Shown: piece by piece, positions 44,203 to 54,835 of the stretch
How positions within the stretch are numbered: the first letter of the stretch is position 1
Layout of the letters: each line of letters starts with the position of its first letter
NCBI RefSeq assembly: GCF_038433205.1
Contig: NZ_JBCDNA010000002.1
Location: forward strand, 310,001-374,000
Reading direction: 5' to 3'
DNA length: 64,000 nucleotides
Origin: Lutimonas vermicola
GTDB lineage: Bacteria > Bacteroidota > Bacteroidia > Flavobacteriales > Flavobacteriaceae
Program-made: the position numbers and the translations under genes
The notes under the pieces: model-generated
Databases searched by the model: none
What the model was told of the DNA's origin: nothing
The model's input: only the letters and a program-made list of their open reading frames with translations

Positions 44203-45435
44203 TCATATCAGTTGCTGTAAGGCAATTTCAAAAGCCGTTTTACAAATATTTGTCTTGTATGGATGTAAGCGGTGTGTTTTTTCAAGAGCCAATCTTATCG
44301 TATTTGAAGTATCTTCAAAGATAGAATGATCGCTCATGGGAAGCTCGATTTTAGATTCCATCAGATAAGCAAACAACCTTGCTATCCCACAATTTGAAAT
44401 AAAATCGGGTAACAGGCTTACCTGCTGGTCCGTGAATTCCATAATGGAACCAAAAAAGATTTCCTCATCTGCAAATGGCACATTGGCTCCTGGAGAAATC
44501 ACTTCAAGCCCGGCTACTATCATTTTTTCTACCTGATCTTTGGTGACGAGTCGGGATGCCGCGGCAGGAATAAATATTTCCGCCGGGACAGACCATATTT
44601 TTTCGTTAATCTCATCGAAGGGCATCATCTTTTCGGCCACCAGCATATTACCCCGTTTATTTAAAAACATGGTTCGGATGTCTTCCATATCAAAGCCTTC
44701 CTTATGAATCACTCCCCCAACTCTATCAATGATGCCCACTACCTTTACACCAAGCTGTGTAAGATAGTAAGCCGCGGCTGACCCCACATTTCCAAATCCC
44801 TGGACAATGGCTCTTTTCCCCTTAATTTCACCTCCATAAATGTCATAGTAATGTTTTACTGCCTGTGCCACGCCAAAACCAGTAAGCATATCGGCTATAG
44901 TATACTTTTTAGAAAGATCAGGAGAGTAGTGTTTATCTTCTATAACTTTTATGACCCCGTGTCTTAACTGGCCTATCCTATTGATTTTTTCGGCCTCGGT
45001 GGGCTTAAAATGCCCGTTAAAAACTCCTTCCTGAGGATGCCAGACCCCAGAGTCTTCGGTAAGGGGGATCACATCGTGGATCTCGTCGACATTTAGATCA
45101 CCACCCGTACCGTAGTAATGTTTCAACAAGGGGGTAACGGCCCTGTACCATCGTTCCAAAACACCTCTTTTTCTAGGATCATTAGGGTCGAAATTGATAC
45201 CTGATTTAGCACCTCCGATACTGGGTCCGGAAACGGTGAATTTCACCTCCATGGTCTTAGCCAACGACAAAACTTCATTCATATCCAATCCCTTACGCAT
45301 CCTTGTGCCGCCACCGGCTGCTCCTCCCCTCAAAGAATTGATAACTGTCCAGCCTTCTGCTTCGGTCTCCCTGTCTCTCCAGTGAAAAACAATTTCAGGT
45401 GGTTTATTCTCATACTTCTTTAAAAGCTCCTTCAT
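44203..45435 (-). CDS. Glu/Leu/Phe/Val dehydrogenase, probably glutamate dehydrogenase
   Basis: A 410-residue hexameric-type amino-acid dehydrogenase. The substrate domain holds GGGTRMRKGLDMNEVLSLAK and GGAKSGINFDP (about residues 40-80); the Rossmann motif is VQGFGNVGSAAAYYL near 215. It interconverts glutamate and 2-oxoglutarate, together with GltBD further right. A leucine or phenylalanine specificity cannot be excluded. It starts 19 bases after the anmK stop, so the two may be co-transcribed. Confidence 0.88.
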   Translation of the reverse strand: MKELLKKYENKPPEIVFHWRDRETEAEGWTVINSLRGGAAGGGTRMRKGLDMNEVLSLAKTMEVKFTVSGPSIGGAKSGINFDPNDPRKRGVLERWYRAVTPLLKHYYGTGGDLNVDEIHDVIPLTEDSGVWHPQEGVFNGHFKPTEAEKINRIGQLRHGVIKVIEDKHYSPDLSKKYTIADMLTGFGVAQAVKHYYDIYGGEIKGKRAIVQGFGNVGSAAAYYLTQLGVKVVGIIDRVGGVIHKEGFDMEDIRTMFLNKRGNMLVAEKMMPFDEINEKIWSVPAEIFIPAAASRLVTKDQVEKMIVAGLEVISPGANVPFADEEIFFGSIMEFTDQQVSLLPDFISNCGIARLFAYLMESKIELPMSDHSIFEDTSNTIRLALEKTHRLHPYKTNICKTAFEIALQQLI

Positions 45436-45454
45436 GATGCTGATGTATTAGTCT

Positions 45455-46537
45455 TTATACGTTATAAATTACCCCACTGCTATGGTCCTTAATCGCTCCG
45501 GTTACACTGCTGAGGCAATTGACCTCATCCTGGTCTTTTAAAACACCTAAAAAGGCAAAGAGTAAAGCCTCTTTAAAATCAATAATGTCTCTTGAAGGAA
45601 TAACAATCTGAGCATTGGTCAGGTCTTTGATTCTTTGGATCATAAAATCGTTAAGCGCCCCGCCTCCGGTGATCAAAACTTTTAACTCCTCTTCATCAAA
45701 ATTGGATGCAGCTTCATTGATGCTTGAGGCGATTTGGGAAGCGCTGTGTTCAACAAAAGTCCTGAGCCTGTCTTCAAAGGACAAATCAAACTCGGAAAAA
45801 ATTGGAAGAATCGATTCTATCACATATTCATAACCCAGTGATTTTGGCTGATCCTGTAAATAAAATTCCAATGCATCCAACTTTTTCAGAAGTTCTTTGT
45901 TGACAGCACCCTTTGAAGCTATTTTTCCTTTATCATCATAATCAAATCCCTCAAGACGCGTAAAAAGATTCAATACGATATTTGCCGGACAAATATCATA
46001 GGCGATTCTATCGGAACCATTATCATAAGAGACATTGGCAAAACCACCAATATTGAGGCAAAAATCATATTCAGAAAACAAGATCTGGTCACCGATTGGA
46101 ACCAGGGGAGCTCCTTGCCCTCCAAGTGCTACATCCTGGGTCCTGAAATCACAAATCACTTTCTTTCCTGTTTTCGTCGAAAGATGTGCTCCGCTGCCAA
46201 TTTGCAAGGTGTAATTTTGGCTTGGATTGTGAAAAATAGTATGCCCGTGAGAAGCTATAAAATCAACTTTATCAATGTTGTTCTCGCCTATAAAATCCAC
46301 TACCAGTTCTCCGAGGTAAATCCCATAATCAGCATCGAGCCTTGTTAATTTTTCTCCTGAAAAAGAAAATGCTTTCTGTAATCTATTTTTCCATATTTCG
46401 GAATAATTAATCGATTTTGTTTCTAATATTTCAAAATCATAAGCCTTATTTCTGCTTATTTTAACATATACTAAATCTACTCCATCAAGGGAGGTTCCGC
46501 TCATTAATCCTATTACATACCAATTTTTATTCATCAT
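45455..46537 (-). CDS. anmK: Anhydro-N-acetylmuramic acid kinase
   Basis: Phosphorylates anhydro-MurNAc released from the wall for recycling. The 360-residue ASKHA-fold protein begins with the family phosphate-binding motif GLMSGTSLDGVD (about 11-22), and shows NIGGFANVS near 170 and LITGGGALND near 290. Its presence indicates a peptidoglycan-recycling cell, notable beside the odd mur genes at the right end. Confidence 0.93.
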   Translation of the reverse strand: MMNKNWYVIGLMSGTSLDGVDLVYVKISRNKAYDFEILETKSINYSEIWKNRLQKAFSFSGEKLTRLDADYGIYLGELVVDFIGENNIDKVDFIASHGHTIFHNPSQNYTLQIGSGAHLSTKTGKKVICDFRTQDVALGGQGAPLVPIGDQILFSEYDFCLNIGGFANVSYDNGSDRIAYDICPANIVLNLFTRLEGFDYDDKGKIASKGAVNKELLKKLDALEFYLQDQPKSLGYEYVIESILPIFSEFDLSFEDRLRTFVEHSASQIASSINEAASNFDEEELKVLITGGGALNDFMIQRIKDLTNAQIVIPSRDIIDFKEALLFAFLGVLKDQDEVNCLSSVTGAIKDHSSGVIYNV

Positions 46538-46574
46538 ACCCGGTAAAATTACAAATACATTTTGAGAATTTGAC

Positions 46575-46582
46575 TATATTTG
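46575..46582 (+). promoter_or_regulatory. -7 promoter element for the acyl-CoA dehydrogenase operon
   Basis: TATATTTG, an exact TAnnTTTG match, 38 bases before the ATG and in the anmK-acyl-CoA dehydrogenase divergent interval. A -33 element is not obvious. Confidence 0.5.
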
Positions 46583-46620
46583 AGCAATACAATTTATATT
46601 TAATCAAGTAATTTTTATCC

Positions 46621-47760
46621 ATGGATTTTACCCTTACCGAAGAACAGATCATGATACGTGATGCAGCTCGTGATTTTGCCAGAAATGAATTATTGCCAGG
46701 TGTTATAGAAAGAGATGAAAAACAACAATTTCCGCATGAGCAGATAAAAAAAATGGGGGAACTTGGTTTTCTGGGTATGATGACAGCTCCGGAATATGGC
46801 GGTGGCGGCATGGACACAGTATCTTATGTTCTCGCTATGGAGGAGATTTCAAAGATTGATGCTTCGGCATCCGTCGTCATGTCAGTAAACAATTCATTGG
46901 TTTGCTGGGGCCTCGAAACATACGGAACGGAGGAGCAAAAGCAAAAATACCTTGTGCCTCTTGCAACAGGAGAAATCATTGGTGCATTTTGTTTAAGTGA
47001 GCCTGAAGCAGGGAGTGATGCTACTTCGCAAAAGACCAGTGCCGTTGATATGGGGGATCATTATATAGTCAATGGAACCAAAAATTGGATCACCAATGGC
47101 AGTACCGCAAGTGTTTATCTTGTAATCTGTCAAACCCACGCCGAAAAAGGCCACAAGGGAATCAATGCCTTAATTATAGAAAAAGGCATGGATGGATTTG
47201 TGGTTGGCCTCAAAGAGAATAAATTGGGAATCAGAGGCTCAGATACCCATTCTTTAATGTTCAACAATGTAAAAGTTCCAAAAGAGAACCGGATTGGGGA
47301 AGACGGGTTTGGTTTTTCCTTTGCCATGAAGACCCTTGCGGGTGGTAGGATAGGAATCGCTGCTCAGGCGCTCGGAATTGCATCAGGAGCCTATGAACTG
47401 GCTCTGCAATACTCAAAGGAGAGAAAAGCCTTTGGCAAGGAAATCAGCCAGCATCAGGCCATCGCTTTTAAACTGGCAGACATGGCTACCGAGATAGAGG
47501 TTGCCCGCTTGCTTTGCCTGAAAGCAGCCTGTGATAAAGATGAAAAAAGAAATTACGACCAGTCTGGAGCCATGGCAAAGTTGTATGCTGCGGATATGGC
47601 CATGAGGAATACAGTAGAAGCCGTTCAGATTCATGGAGGTTATGGATTTGTAAAAGAATACCACGTTGAAAGACTTATGAGAGATGCAAAAATCACGCAG
47701 ATCTATGAAGGAACTTCAGAGATCCAAAAGATCGTGATCTCCAGATCACTTCTCAAATAA
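46621..47760 (+). CDS. Acyl-CoA dehydrogenase, short-chain type
   Basis: FAD enzyme that oxidises acyl-CoA to enoyl-CoA. The 379-residue chain has FCLSEPEAGSDA near 126 (family signature 1), the C-terminal signature with QIHGGYGFVKEYHVERLMRD near 340, and the catalytic Glu in YEGTSEIQ near 365. The position of that Glu fits butyryl-CoA dehydrogenase-like members. The next gene follows at 7 bases. Confidence 0.93.
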   Translation: MDFTLTEEQIMIRDAARDFARNELLPGVIERDEKQQFPHEQIKKMGELGFLGMMTAPEYGGGGMDTVSYVLAMEEISKIDASASVVMSVNNSLVCWGLETYGTEEQKQKYLVPLATGEIIGAFCLSEPEAGSDATSQKTSAVDMGDHYIVNGTKNWITNGSTASVYLVICQTHAEKGHKGINALIIEKGMDGFVVGLKENKLGIRGSDTHSLMFNNVKVPKENRIGEDGFGFSFAMKTLAGGRIGIAAQALGIASGAYELALQYSKERKAFGKEISQHQAIAFKLADMATEIEVARLLCLKAACDKDEKRNYDQSGAMAKLYAADMAMRNTVEAVQIHGGYGFVKEYHVERLMRDAKITQIYEGTSEIQKIVISRSLLK

Positions 47761-47767
47761 GATATCT

Positions 47768-48676
47768 ATGGCATTAAAAGTTCTGATTACAGGAGGTACC
47801 GGTGCTATTGGCAGTCAGCTTTGCGATTTCCTGTCTGAACACAACTGCGAAGTAAGTGTTTTGAGCAGAAGCAGGAATGAGCACTCAAAATATACCACCT
47901 ATTTGTGGGACTACGAAAATTCCCTTATTGATAAAAAGGCTTTTGAGCAATGTGACTATATCATACATCTGGCCGGTGCAGGAATAGCAGACAAAAGGTG
48001 GACCAAAGCCAGAAAAAAGGAAATACTTAACAGTAGGGTAAAAACTACAGCTCTTTTGTTCAAAGCTCTTTCAAACACTGATCATAAGGTAAAGGGAATT
48101 ATTTCGGCTTCAGCCGTTGGATATTACGGCCAGATTACCACACCACTAAATTTTAAGGAAGAGGACCCGCCAGGAAATGATTTTGTTGCTTCAGTCTGCA
48201 AAGCCTGGGAAACGGAAGTAAACCGTTTCAATGAACTATCTGTTAGAACCGTCAATTTAAGAATTGGCATCGTACTTATGAAAAAGGGAGGAGCACTTGA
48301 AAAAATGGCAAAGCCCTTTAGATGGAATGTCGGGGCTCCCCTGGGACACGGGAAACAGATCATTCCATGGATTCATATCATTGATCTCAATCATATTGTT
48401 TTACAGGCACTTTCTAACCCTGAAATGAAAGGAGCCTATAATTGCTGTGCACCTGACCCTGTAAGCAATGAAAAATTTTCGGAGGAAATTGCTGTCGCTC
48501 TGGACAAAACTTTGTGGCTTCCACATGTGCCTTCATCAGTTTTGCGATTGCTGCTTGGAAAGCGGTCAGTGCTCTTAACTGAAGGAAGCAGGGTGTCATC
48601 AAAGAAGATTTTGAATTCTGGATATGTTTTCAAATATCCTCATATTCGGGAGGCTCTGCATGACCTGTTACCTTGA
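47768..48676 (+). CDS. TIGR01777-type SDR epimerase
   Basis: A 302-residue atypical short-chain dehydrogenase (SDR39U1-like). The NAD(P) motif is TGGTGAIGSQL (about 8-18), SASAVGYYG near 115 carries the Ser-Tyr-type catalytic residues, and the C-terminal DUF1731-like part is present (SSVLRLLLGKRSVLLTEGSR). Function unknown; links to division inhibition (SulA-like name) are historical. Co-transcribed with the acyl-CoA dehydrogenase. Confidence 0.88.
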   Translation: MALKVLITGGTGAIGSQLCDFLSEHNCEVSVLSRSRNEHSKYTTYLWDYENSLIDKKAFEQCDYIIHLAGAGIADKRWTKARKKEILNSRVKTTALLFKALSNTDHKVKGIISASAVGYYGQITTPLNFKEEDPPGNDFVASVCKAWETEVNRFNELSVRTVNLRIGIVLMKKGGALEKMAKPFRWNVGAPLGHGKQIIPWIHIIDLNHIVLQALSNPEMKGAYNCCAPDPVSNEKFSEEIAVALDKTLWLPHVPSSVLRLLLGKRSVLLTEGSRVSSKKILNSGYVFKYPHIREALHDLLP

Positions 48677-48691
48677 AACAGGTTCTTTTTT
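48663..48691 (+). terminator. Terminator overlapping the SDR stop
   Basis: A 7-bp stem (48663-48669 with 48677-48683) includes the stop codon in its loop, followed by TC and six T. Confidence 0.7.
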
Positions 48692-48792
48692 GATTATAAA
48701 TCTTCAATTTTTAGAGATGATTTTAGCATATCCATACTTTTTGCAAGGCTAAAATTGTGATTTTACATTTCTTCTTTGGTTTAACACTTTTC

Positions 48793-48825
48793 TTTGATTT
48801 TTAAGTAGAGATTTCGCTATTTTTG
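48793..48825 (+). promoter_or_regulatory. Promoter of gltBD
   Basis: A complete Bacteroidota-type promoter: TTTG (48793-48796) and TATTTTTG (48818-48825) separated by 21 bases. The gltB ATG is 17 bases downstream of the -7 element. Best promoter match in the window. Confidence 0.7.
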
Positions 48826-48841
48826 TGAAAATTTACTAATT

Positions 48842-51800
48842 ATGGCATACGAAAAGCAGGGGGTATATTTACCTGAATATGAACATGACAATTGTGGAGC
48901 CGGTTTTATTTGCAGTCTAAACGGGGAAAAAACCAATAGCATCATACATGATGCCCTTGAGATACTTATAAAACTGGAACACAGAGGGGCAGTTAGTGCC
49001 GACGGGAAAACCGGTGACGGAGCCGGGATACTTATTGAAATTCCCCATGAATTCTTTCAAAAGACTTGTGATTTTGAGCTACCTGAACAGATGGAGTATG
49101 CAGTAGGGATGATCTTTCTGCCAAAGGGAATCAATCAGTATACCTATTGTATCAATGCACTTGAAGCAGAAATCAAGAATCAAGGACTTGAAGTGTTAGG
49201 CTGGAGAGAGGTACCGGTGCATCCTGAGCATTTGGGGCGCATTGCCAAATCAACAGAACCATATATAAAACAATTGTTTGTCGGGAAAAACGGTCTGGAA
49301 CTCACACCCCTGGCCTTTAACGCCAAGGTTTATGCTGCCCGAAAAATTGCCGAACATAAGATTAACGAATCGAAATTAAAACACGCCAGGCAGTTTTATA
49401 TCCCTAGCTTTTCAACAACAACGCTGATCTATAAAGGATTATTGATTCCCGAAGATATTAGAAATTTTTATGCTGATTTATCTGATCCGAAACTCGTAAC
49501 AAGATTAGCACTGGTTCATCAGCGTTTTTCTACAAATACAGCGCCTTCATGGGACCTCGCCCAACCATTCAGGTTTATGTGCCATAACGGAGAGATCAAT
49601 ACCCTTAGAGGTAATGTAAGCCGTATGAAAGCACGCGAGGAACTGATGAAAAGCGACCTTTTCGGAGAAGATATCAAAAAGCTGTACCCGATCATTCTTG
49701 AAAAGAAATCTGATTCGGCTTCCATGGATATGGCAGTGGAATTATTATTAATGACGGGGCGCTCATTGCCTGAAGTCATGATGATGTTGGTTCCGGAGGC
49801 TTGGGAAAAAGACAAAACAATGCCTGATGAGAAAAAGGCTTTTTATGAATACAACTCCTGTATTATGGAGCCTTGGGACGGGCCCGCATCAGTTCCGTTT
49901 ACAGATGGCAACTATATAGGTGCTCTACTTGACCGTAACGGATTGAGGCCTTCACGTTTTACGGTAACCAAAGGGGGCTATGTCATCATGTCTTCAGAAA
50001 TTGGCGTATTGGATATCAAACCTGAAGATGTTGTAAGGCATGGCAGGCTTGAACCAGGCAAGATGTTCCTCGTTGACATGAATGCAGGCAGGATCATTGA
50101 AGATGAAGAAGTGAAAAATGAGGTAACTAAAAAACATCCATACAGGCAATGGCTAAATGAGAATATACTTCCTTTAGCTGATGTGCCATATACCGGAAAC
50201 AAATGTCCTGTAGAACTGACATCTTACAAAACCAGGCAAAGGATGTTTGGATATACCATGGAAGATATTGATACGATCATTACTCCGATGTGTAAAAGCG
50301 GTAAAGAAGCTTTGGGTTCCATGGGAACAGATACGCCACTTGCGGTTCTTTCAGACAAACCCCAGTTGTTATACAATTATTTCAAACAGTTGTTTGCCCA
50401 GGTAACCAACCCGCCTCTCGATGGTATCAGGGAAGAGATCATAACAGATATAAGCCTGGCAATTGGTGAAGACCGAAATATTTTTGTTACTTCTCCGGAC
50501 CACTGCAAGAAACTAAAAATTCAAAATCCGGTTATCTCAAATGATGACCTGGACAAAATAAAAAATATTGATCATCCTGATTACAAAGCGTATGAAATCC
50601 CCATGCTATATGATATTAAAAGGGGATTAAATGCCTTGGAAAAATCACTCAACCTGATCGTCGAAAAAGCGACCAAAGCAGTCGAAGAAGGATATAATAT
50701 CATGATTCTTTCAGATCGTGGAGCTGATAAAATAAATGGTCCTATTCCTGCACTTTTGGCCTGCTCTTTTCTTCATCATTCCTTAAACGATATAAAAAAA
50801 CGATCAAAATTCGGCATCATTATCGAATCTGCCGAGCCGCGTGAACCTCATCATTTTGCTACACTTTTTGGATATGGAGCAAGTGCCATCAATCCGTATA
50901 TGGTTAATGAGATTATCCGTGAAAAAGTAAACTCAGGGGGTATTTCGGGCATTGATGCCGAAGAGGCTGTTCAGAATTTTAACAAAGCTATTGGAAAGGG
51001 AATTCTAAAGATCATGAATAAGATCGGAATTTCCACGCTGCATTCTTACAGGGCTTCTCAGATCTTTGAAATACTGGGTCTTAACTCTAAATTTACCAAT
51101 AAATATTTCCCTAACACGGCCTCCAGAATTGAAGGAATCGGACTTTACGAAATTGAAAGAGAGATTTCCAAAAGACATAAAAACGCATTTTTCAACAATA
51201 AGATTGACAATAATCTTAAACTTGATATTGGTGGAGATTACAGATGGAGAAGGACTGGTGAAAGGCATATGTTCAACCCGACAACCGTTTCCAAACTTCA
51301 GCAGGCAGTTCGTATGAATAATACTGAGAGCTATAAACAGTATTCAGACATGATTAATGAGCAAAGTAAAAATCTGATGACGCTCAGAGGTCTCTTTGAA
51401 TTCCAAAACCTTGATCCTATTCCGTTGGAGGAAGTTGAGCCATGGACAGAAATTGTCAAAAGGTTCAAAACCGGTGCCATGTCATACGGATCCATCAGTA
51501 AGGAAGCCCATGAAAACCTTGCCATTGCCATGAACAGGATTGGCGGGAAAAGCAATTCGGGCGAAGGTGGTGAAGACCTGAAAAGGTTTAGAAAAGATTT
51601 GAATGGAGACAGCAGGAACTCTGCGATCAAACAGGTGGCTTCAGGCAGGTTTGGCGTATCGAGCAATTACCTGACCAATGCTCAGGAAATACAAATCAAA
51701 ATGGCTCAGGGAGCCAAGCCGGGAGAAGGAGGGCAGTTGCCAGGAGAAAAAGTTTTCCCTTGGATTGCCGAAGTTAGAAATTCTACGCCCTATGTAGGAT

Positions 51801-53353
51801 TGATCTCTCCGCCTCCACACCATGATATATATTCTATCGAAGATTTATCGCAGCTGATTTTTGATCTTAAAAATGCAAACAGAGAGGCCAGGATCAATGT
51901 TAAACTGGTTTCAGAAGTAGGCGTTGGCACAATTGCAGCAGGGGTTGCCAAGGCTAAAGCCGATGTGATTCTGGTATCCGGTTTTGATGGAGGTACCGGT
52001 GCTTCTCCTTTAACCTCCCTAAAGCATGCCGGGCTCCCCTGGGAACTTGGTATAGCGGAGGCACAACAAACCTTGGTGTTAAATGATCTTAGAAGTCGTG
52101 TTGTTCTCGAATGTGACGGACAGTTAAAGACTGGTCGTGACGTTGCCATTGCTTGTCTTCTTGGAGCAGAAGAGTTTGGTTTTGCCACAGCTCCATTAGT
52201 TGCTTCGGGCTGTATCATGATGCGTAAGTGTCATTTAAATACCTGCCCTGTTGGGATTGCGACTCAGGATCCTGAATTAAGAAAAAACTTTAAAGGTACA
52301 CCCGAACACGTCATCAACTTTATGTACTTCGTTGCCGAAGAACTAAGGCAGATCATGGCGTCATTAGGATTCAGAACCATCAAGGAAATGATTGGCCAAT
52401 CTCAAAAGATCCATGCAAAAAATGCTGTTGAACAATACAAGGCACAGGGTCTGGATTTATCAGGTATTTTATACCAACCATCAGACTATCACGATAAAGT
52501 AATCCGAAATACTGAGAAACAACATCATGAAATAGAGGATGCCCTGGATTTCCAGATCATTCAGGATGCCCACCCGGCCATCTACAGAAAGGAAAAAATG
52601 CAATTAAAATATCCGATTTCCAATACAGACAGGTCTGTTGGAGCCATTATCAGTAATGAAATATCCAAGATCTATGGAGCCAACGGATTACCAAGCAATA
52701 CCCTTCAGGTTAATTTTACCGGATCGGCAGGACAAAGTTTTGGAGCCTTTGCAACAAAAGGCCTTACCCTCAATCTGGAGGGAAACACCAATGACTATTT
52801 AGGAAAAGGGCTATCAGGCGCCAAAGTGATCATTAAGAAGCCCGAAAAGGCCACTTTTGTAGCTGATGAGAATATCATTATCGGAAATGTATGTTTTTAC
52901 GGTGCCACTAAAGGTGAAGCCTATATCAATGGGGTGGCAGGAGAACGGTTTTGTGTTAGAAATTCAGGTATTACTGCAGTTGTTGAAGGTGTAGGAGACC
53001 ACGGATGTGAATACATGACAGGAGGTAAAGTCGTCATCCTTGGGAAAACAGGCAGGAATTTTGCTGCAGGAATGAGCGGTGGTATTGCATATGTATACGA
53101 TCCTGAGGAAAAATTTGTCAATGGTTTGTGCAATATGGAAATGGTTGAACTTGAAAAACCATCGGCCGGCGATGCACAGGAATTGTTTGAGTTGGTTCAA
53201 AATCATTACCATGCTACCGAAAGTACCAAGGCATTAATGATATTAGAAAACTGGGATAAGCAATTATGCAACTTTGTAAAGGTAATACCAACTGATTATA
53301 AGAAGGCTTTGGCTAGAATTGAACAAGAGAAAGCAGTAAAACAAACAGTTTAA
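48842..53353 (+). CDS. gltB: Glutamate synthase, large subunit
   Basis: Moves the amide nitrogen of glutamine to 2-oxoglutarate. The 1503-residue chain has the class II glutaminase domain after a short propeptide (nucleophile Cys18 in EHDNCGAGF), the central domain, the FMN barrel (GGKSNSGEGGEDLKRF near 905, VSGFDGGTGASPL near 1050), the 3Fe-4S cysteines in CIMMRKCHLNTCPVG near 1126, and the C-terminal beta helix. gltD follows at 2 bases. Confidence 0.97.
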   Translation: MAYEKQGVYLPEYEHDNCGAGFICSLNGEKTNSIIHDALEILIKLEHRGAVSADGKTGDGAGILIEIPHEFFQKTCDFELPEQMEYAVGMIFLPKGINQYTYCINALEAEIKNQGLEVLGWREVPVHPEHLGRIAKSTEPYIKQLFVGKNGLELTPLAFNAKVYAARKIAEHKINESKLKHARQFYIPSFSTTTLIYKGLLIPEDIRNFYADLSDPKLVTRLALVHQRFSTNTAPSWDLAQPFRFMCHNGEINTLRGNVSRMKAREELMKSDLFGEDIKKLYPIILEKKSDSASMDMAVELLLMTGRSLPEVMMMLVPEAWEKDKTMPDEKKAFYEYNSCIMEPWDGPASVPFTDGNYIGALLDRNGLRPSRFTVTKGGYVIMSSEIGVLDIKPEDVVRHGRLEPGKMFLVDMNAGRIIEDEEVKNEVTKKHPYRQWLNENILPLADVPYTGNKCPVELTSYKTRQRMFGYTMEDIDTIITPMCKSGKEALGSMGTDTPLAVLSDKPQLLYNYFKQLFAQVTNPPLDGIREEIITDISLAIGEDRNIFVTSPDHCKKLKIQNPVISNDDLDKIKNIDHPDYKAYEIPMLYDIKRGLNALEKSLNLIVEKATKAVEEGYNIMILSDRGADKINGPIPALLACSFLHHSLNDIKKRSKFGIIIESAEPREPHHFATLFGYGASAINPYMVNEIIREKVNSGGISGIDAEEAVQNFNKAIGKGILKIMNKIGISTLHSYRASQIFEILGLNSKFTNKYFPNTASRIEGIGLYEIEREISKRHKNAFFNNKIDNNLKLDIGGDYRWRRTGERHMFNPTTVSKLQQAVRMNNTESYKQYSDMINEQSKNLMTLRGLFEFQNLDPIPLEEVEPWTEIVKRFKTGAMSYGSISKEAHENLAIAMNRIGGKSNSGEGGEDLKRFRKDLNGDSRNSAIKQVASGRFGVSSNYLTNAQEIQIKMAQGAKPGEGGQLPGEKVFPWIAEVRNSTPYVGLISPPPHHDIYSIEDLSQLIFDLKNANREARINVKLVSEVGVGTIAAGVAKAKADVILVSGFDGGTGASPLTSLKHAGLPWELGIAEAQQTLVLNDLRSRVVLECDGQLKTGRDVAIACLLGAEEFGFATAPLVASGCIMMRKCHLNTCPVGIATQDPELRKNFKGTPEHVINFMYFVAEELRQIMASLGFRTIKEMIGQSQKIHAKNAVEQYKAQGLDLSGILYQPSDYHDKVIRNTEKQHHEIEDALDFQIIQDAHPAIYRKEKMQLKYPISNTDRSVGAIISNEISKIYGANGLPSNTLQVNFTGSAGQSFGAFATKGLTLNLEGNTNDYLGKGLSGAKVIIKKPEKATFVADENIIIGNVCFYGATKGEAYINGVAGERFCVRNSGITAVVEGVGDHGCEYMTGGKVVILGKTGRNFAAGMSGGIAYVYDPEEKFVNGLCNMEMVELEKPSAGDAQELFELVQNHYHATESTKALMILENWDKQLCNFVKVIPTDYKKALARIEQEKAVKQTV

Positions 53354-53355
53354 TT

Positions 53356-54813
53356 ATGGGAAAAATAACGGGATTTATTGAGTTTGAAAGAGTCGATGAG
53401 CATAATAAGGCTGTAAAGGATAGACTGAAAGATTATAAGGAATTTACGGTTAAGCTTCCTGAAGAAGAGCTTAAAAAGCAAGGCTCCAGATGCATGGATT
53501 GCGGAATACCATTTTGCCATAGCGGATGTCCGTTGGGTAATTTGATTCCAGATTTTAATGACCTTGTTTACAGGGGTGAATGGAAAAAAGCATTGGAAAT
53601 TCTTCATTCCACAAATAATTTTCCTGAATTTACAGGGAGGCTTTGTCCCGCGCCTTGCGAAAAAGCATGTGTTCTTGGATTGATTGAGGATCCTGTATCC
53701 ATCGAAAATATTGAAAAAAACATTGTCGAAAAAGGATTTGAAAAAGGATGGATCGTGGCGCATCCACCTAAAGAAAGAACAGGTAAAACAGTTGCCGTTG
53801 TAGGTTCTGGACCTGCCGGCTTGGCCGCAGCCCAACAATTGAACAGAGCCGGGCACATGGTCACCGTTTTTGAACGCGATGATGAAATTGGAGGGCTTTT
53901 GCGTTATGGTATTCCAAATTTCAAAATGGAAAAAGAAATCATAGACAGAAGGGTTGCCATTTTAAAAGAAGAAGGCATTTTGTTTGAAACCAATGCGAAC
54001 ATAGGGCTCAATTACCCAATAGAAAAACTTGATGATTTTGACTCAATAGTGCTTTGTGGCGGAGCGACTAAAAGACGTTCCTTGCCAACCAAGGGCGCTG
54101 ATGCCAAAGGCGTGGTTCAGGCAATGGATTTTCTTACTCAGCAAACCAAATCATTATTCGGCAGTAAATTTGAAGGAGAAATGATATCCGCCCGGGGCAA
54201 AGACGTTATTGTAATTGGCGGTGGTGATACGGGGTCTGATTGTGTTGGAACGTCCAACCGCCAGGGCGCGAAATCTGTTACTAATTTTGAGATCATGCCT
54301 AAGCCTCCCTTATCAAGAAGTGATACTACTCCATGGCCCTTTTGGCCTTTGCAACTCAAAACATCTTCCTCTCATGAAGAGGGCTGTGAACGAAACTGGC
54401 TGATCAATACCAAAGAATTCATCACCAATGACAAAAATGAATTGATCGCCTTAAAGACCGTTGAAGTTGAATGGAAAACAGTTCCTGGTCAAAGACCTCA
54501 ACTTATTGAAAAGGCAGGTACCGAAAAAACCTGGCCATGTGATCTTGTATTACTTGCTCTCGGATTTACAGGGCCTGAAACTACCCTCAGTGAACAACTT
54601 GGTTTGGATTTAGATGAACGAACAAACTATAAAGCCAGCAATTACCAGACGAATGTATCGCATGTATTCACCGCAGGGGATATGAGAAGAGGACAATCTT
54701 TGATCGTTTGGGCCATAAACGAAGGAAGGGAAGCTGCACGAGAGGTTGATTTATTTTTAATGGGAAGCAGCAATCTTCCCATCAAAGGACAAGGGGATCT
54801 TCCGGGCGTATGA
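53356..54813 (+). CDS. gltD: Glutamate synthase, small subunit
   Basis: NADPH-oxidising partner of GltB. The 485-residue protein has N-terminal 4Fe-4S cysteines (CMDCGIPFCHSGCP near 47, CPAPCEKACVLG near 97), an FAD motif GSGPAGLAAAQQLNRAG near 151 and an NADPH motif GGGDTGSDCVG near 290. A perfect hairpin terminator follows 22 bases after the stop. Confidence 0.96.
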   Translation: MGKITGFIEFERVDEHNKAVKDRLKDYKEFTVKLPEEELKKQGSRCMDCGIPFCHSGCPLGNLIPDFNDLVYRGEWKKALEILHSTNNFPEFTGRLCPAPCEKACVLGLIEDPVSIENIEKNIVEKGFEKGWIVAHPPKERTGKTVAVVGSGPAGLAAAQQLNRAGHMVTVFERDDEIGGLLRYGIPNFKMEKEIIDRRVAILKEEGILFETNANIGLNYPIEKLDDFDSIVLCGGATKRRSLPTKGADAKGVVQAMDFLTQQTKSLFGSKFEGEMISARGKDVIVIGGGDTGSDCVGTSNRQGAKSVTNFEIMPKPPLSRSDTTPWPFWPLQLKTSSSHEEGCERNWLINTKEFITNDKNELIALKTVEVEWKTVPGQRPQLIEKAGTEKTWPCDLVLLALGFTGPETTLSEQLGLDLDERTNYKASNYQTNVSHVFTAGDMRRGQSLIVWAINEGREAAREVDLFLMGSSNLPIKGQGDLPGV

Positions 54814-54835
54814 TAAAATAATATGATCATGCATA

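Noticed and set aside
53350..53856. A 168-codon minus-strand frame opposite gltD
   Set aside because: It lies wholly opposite iron-sulfur and FAD-binding codons of gltD and has no family features.
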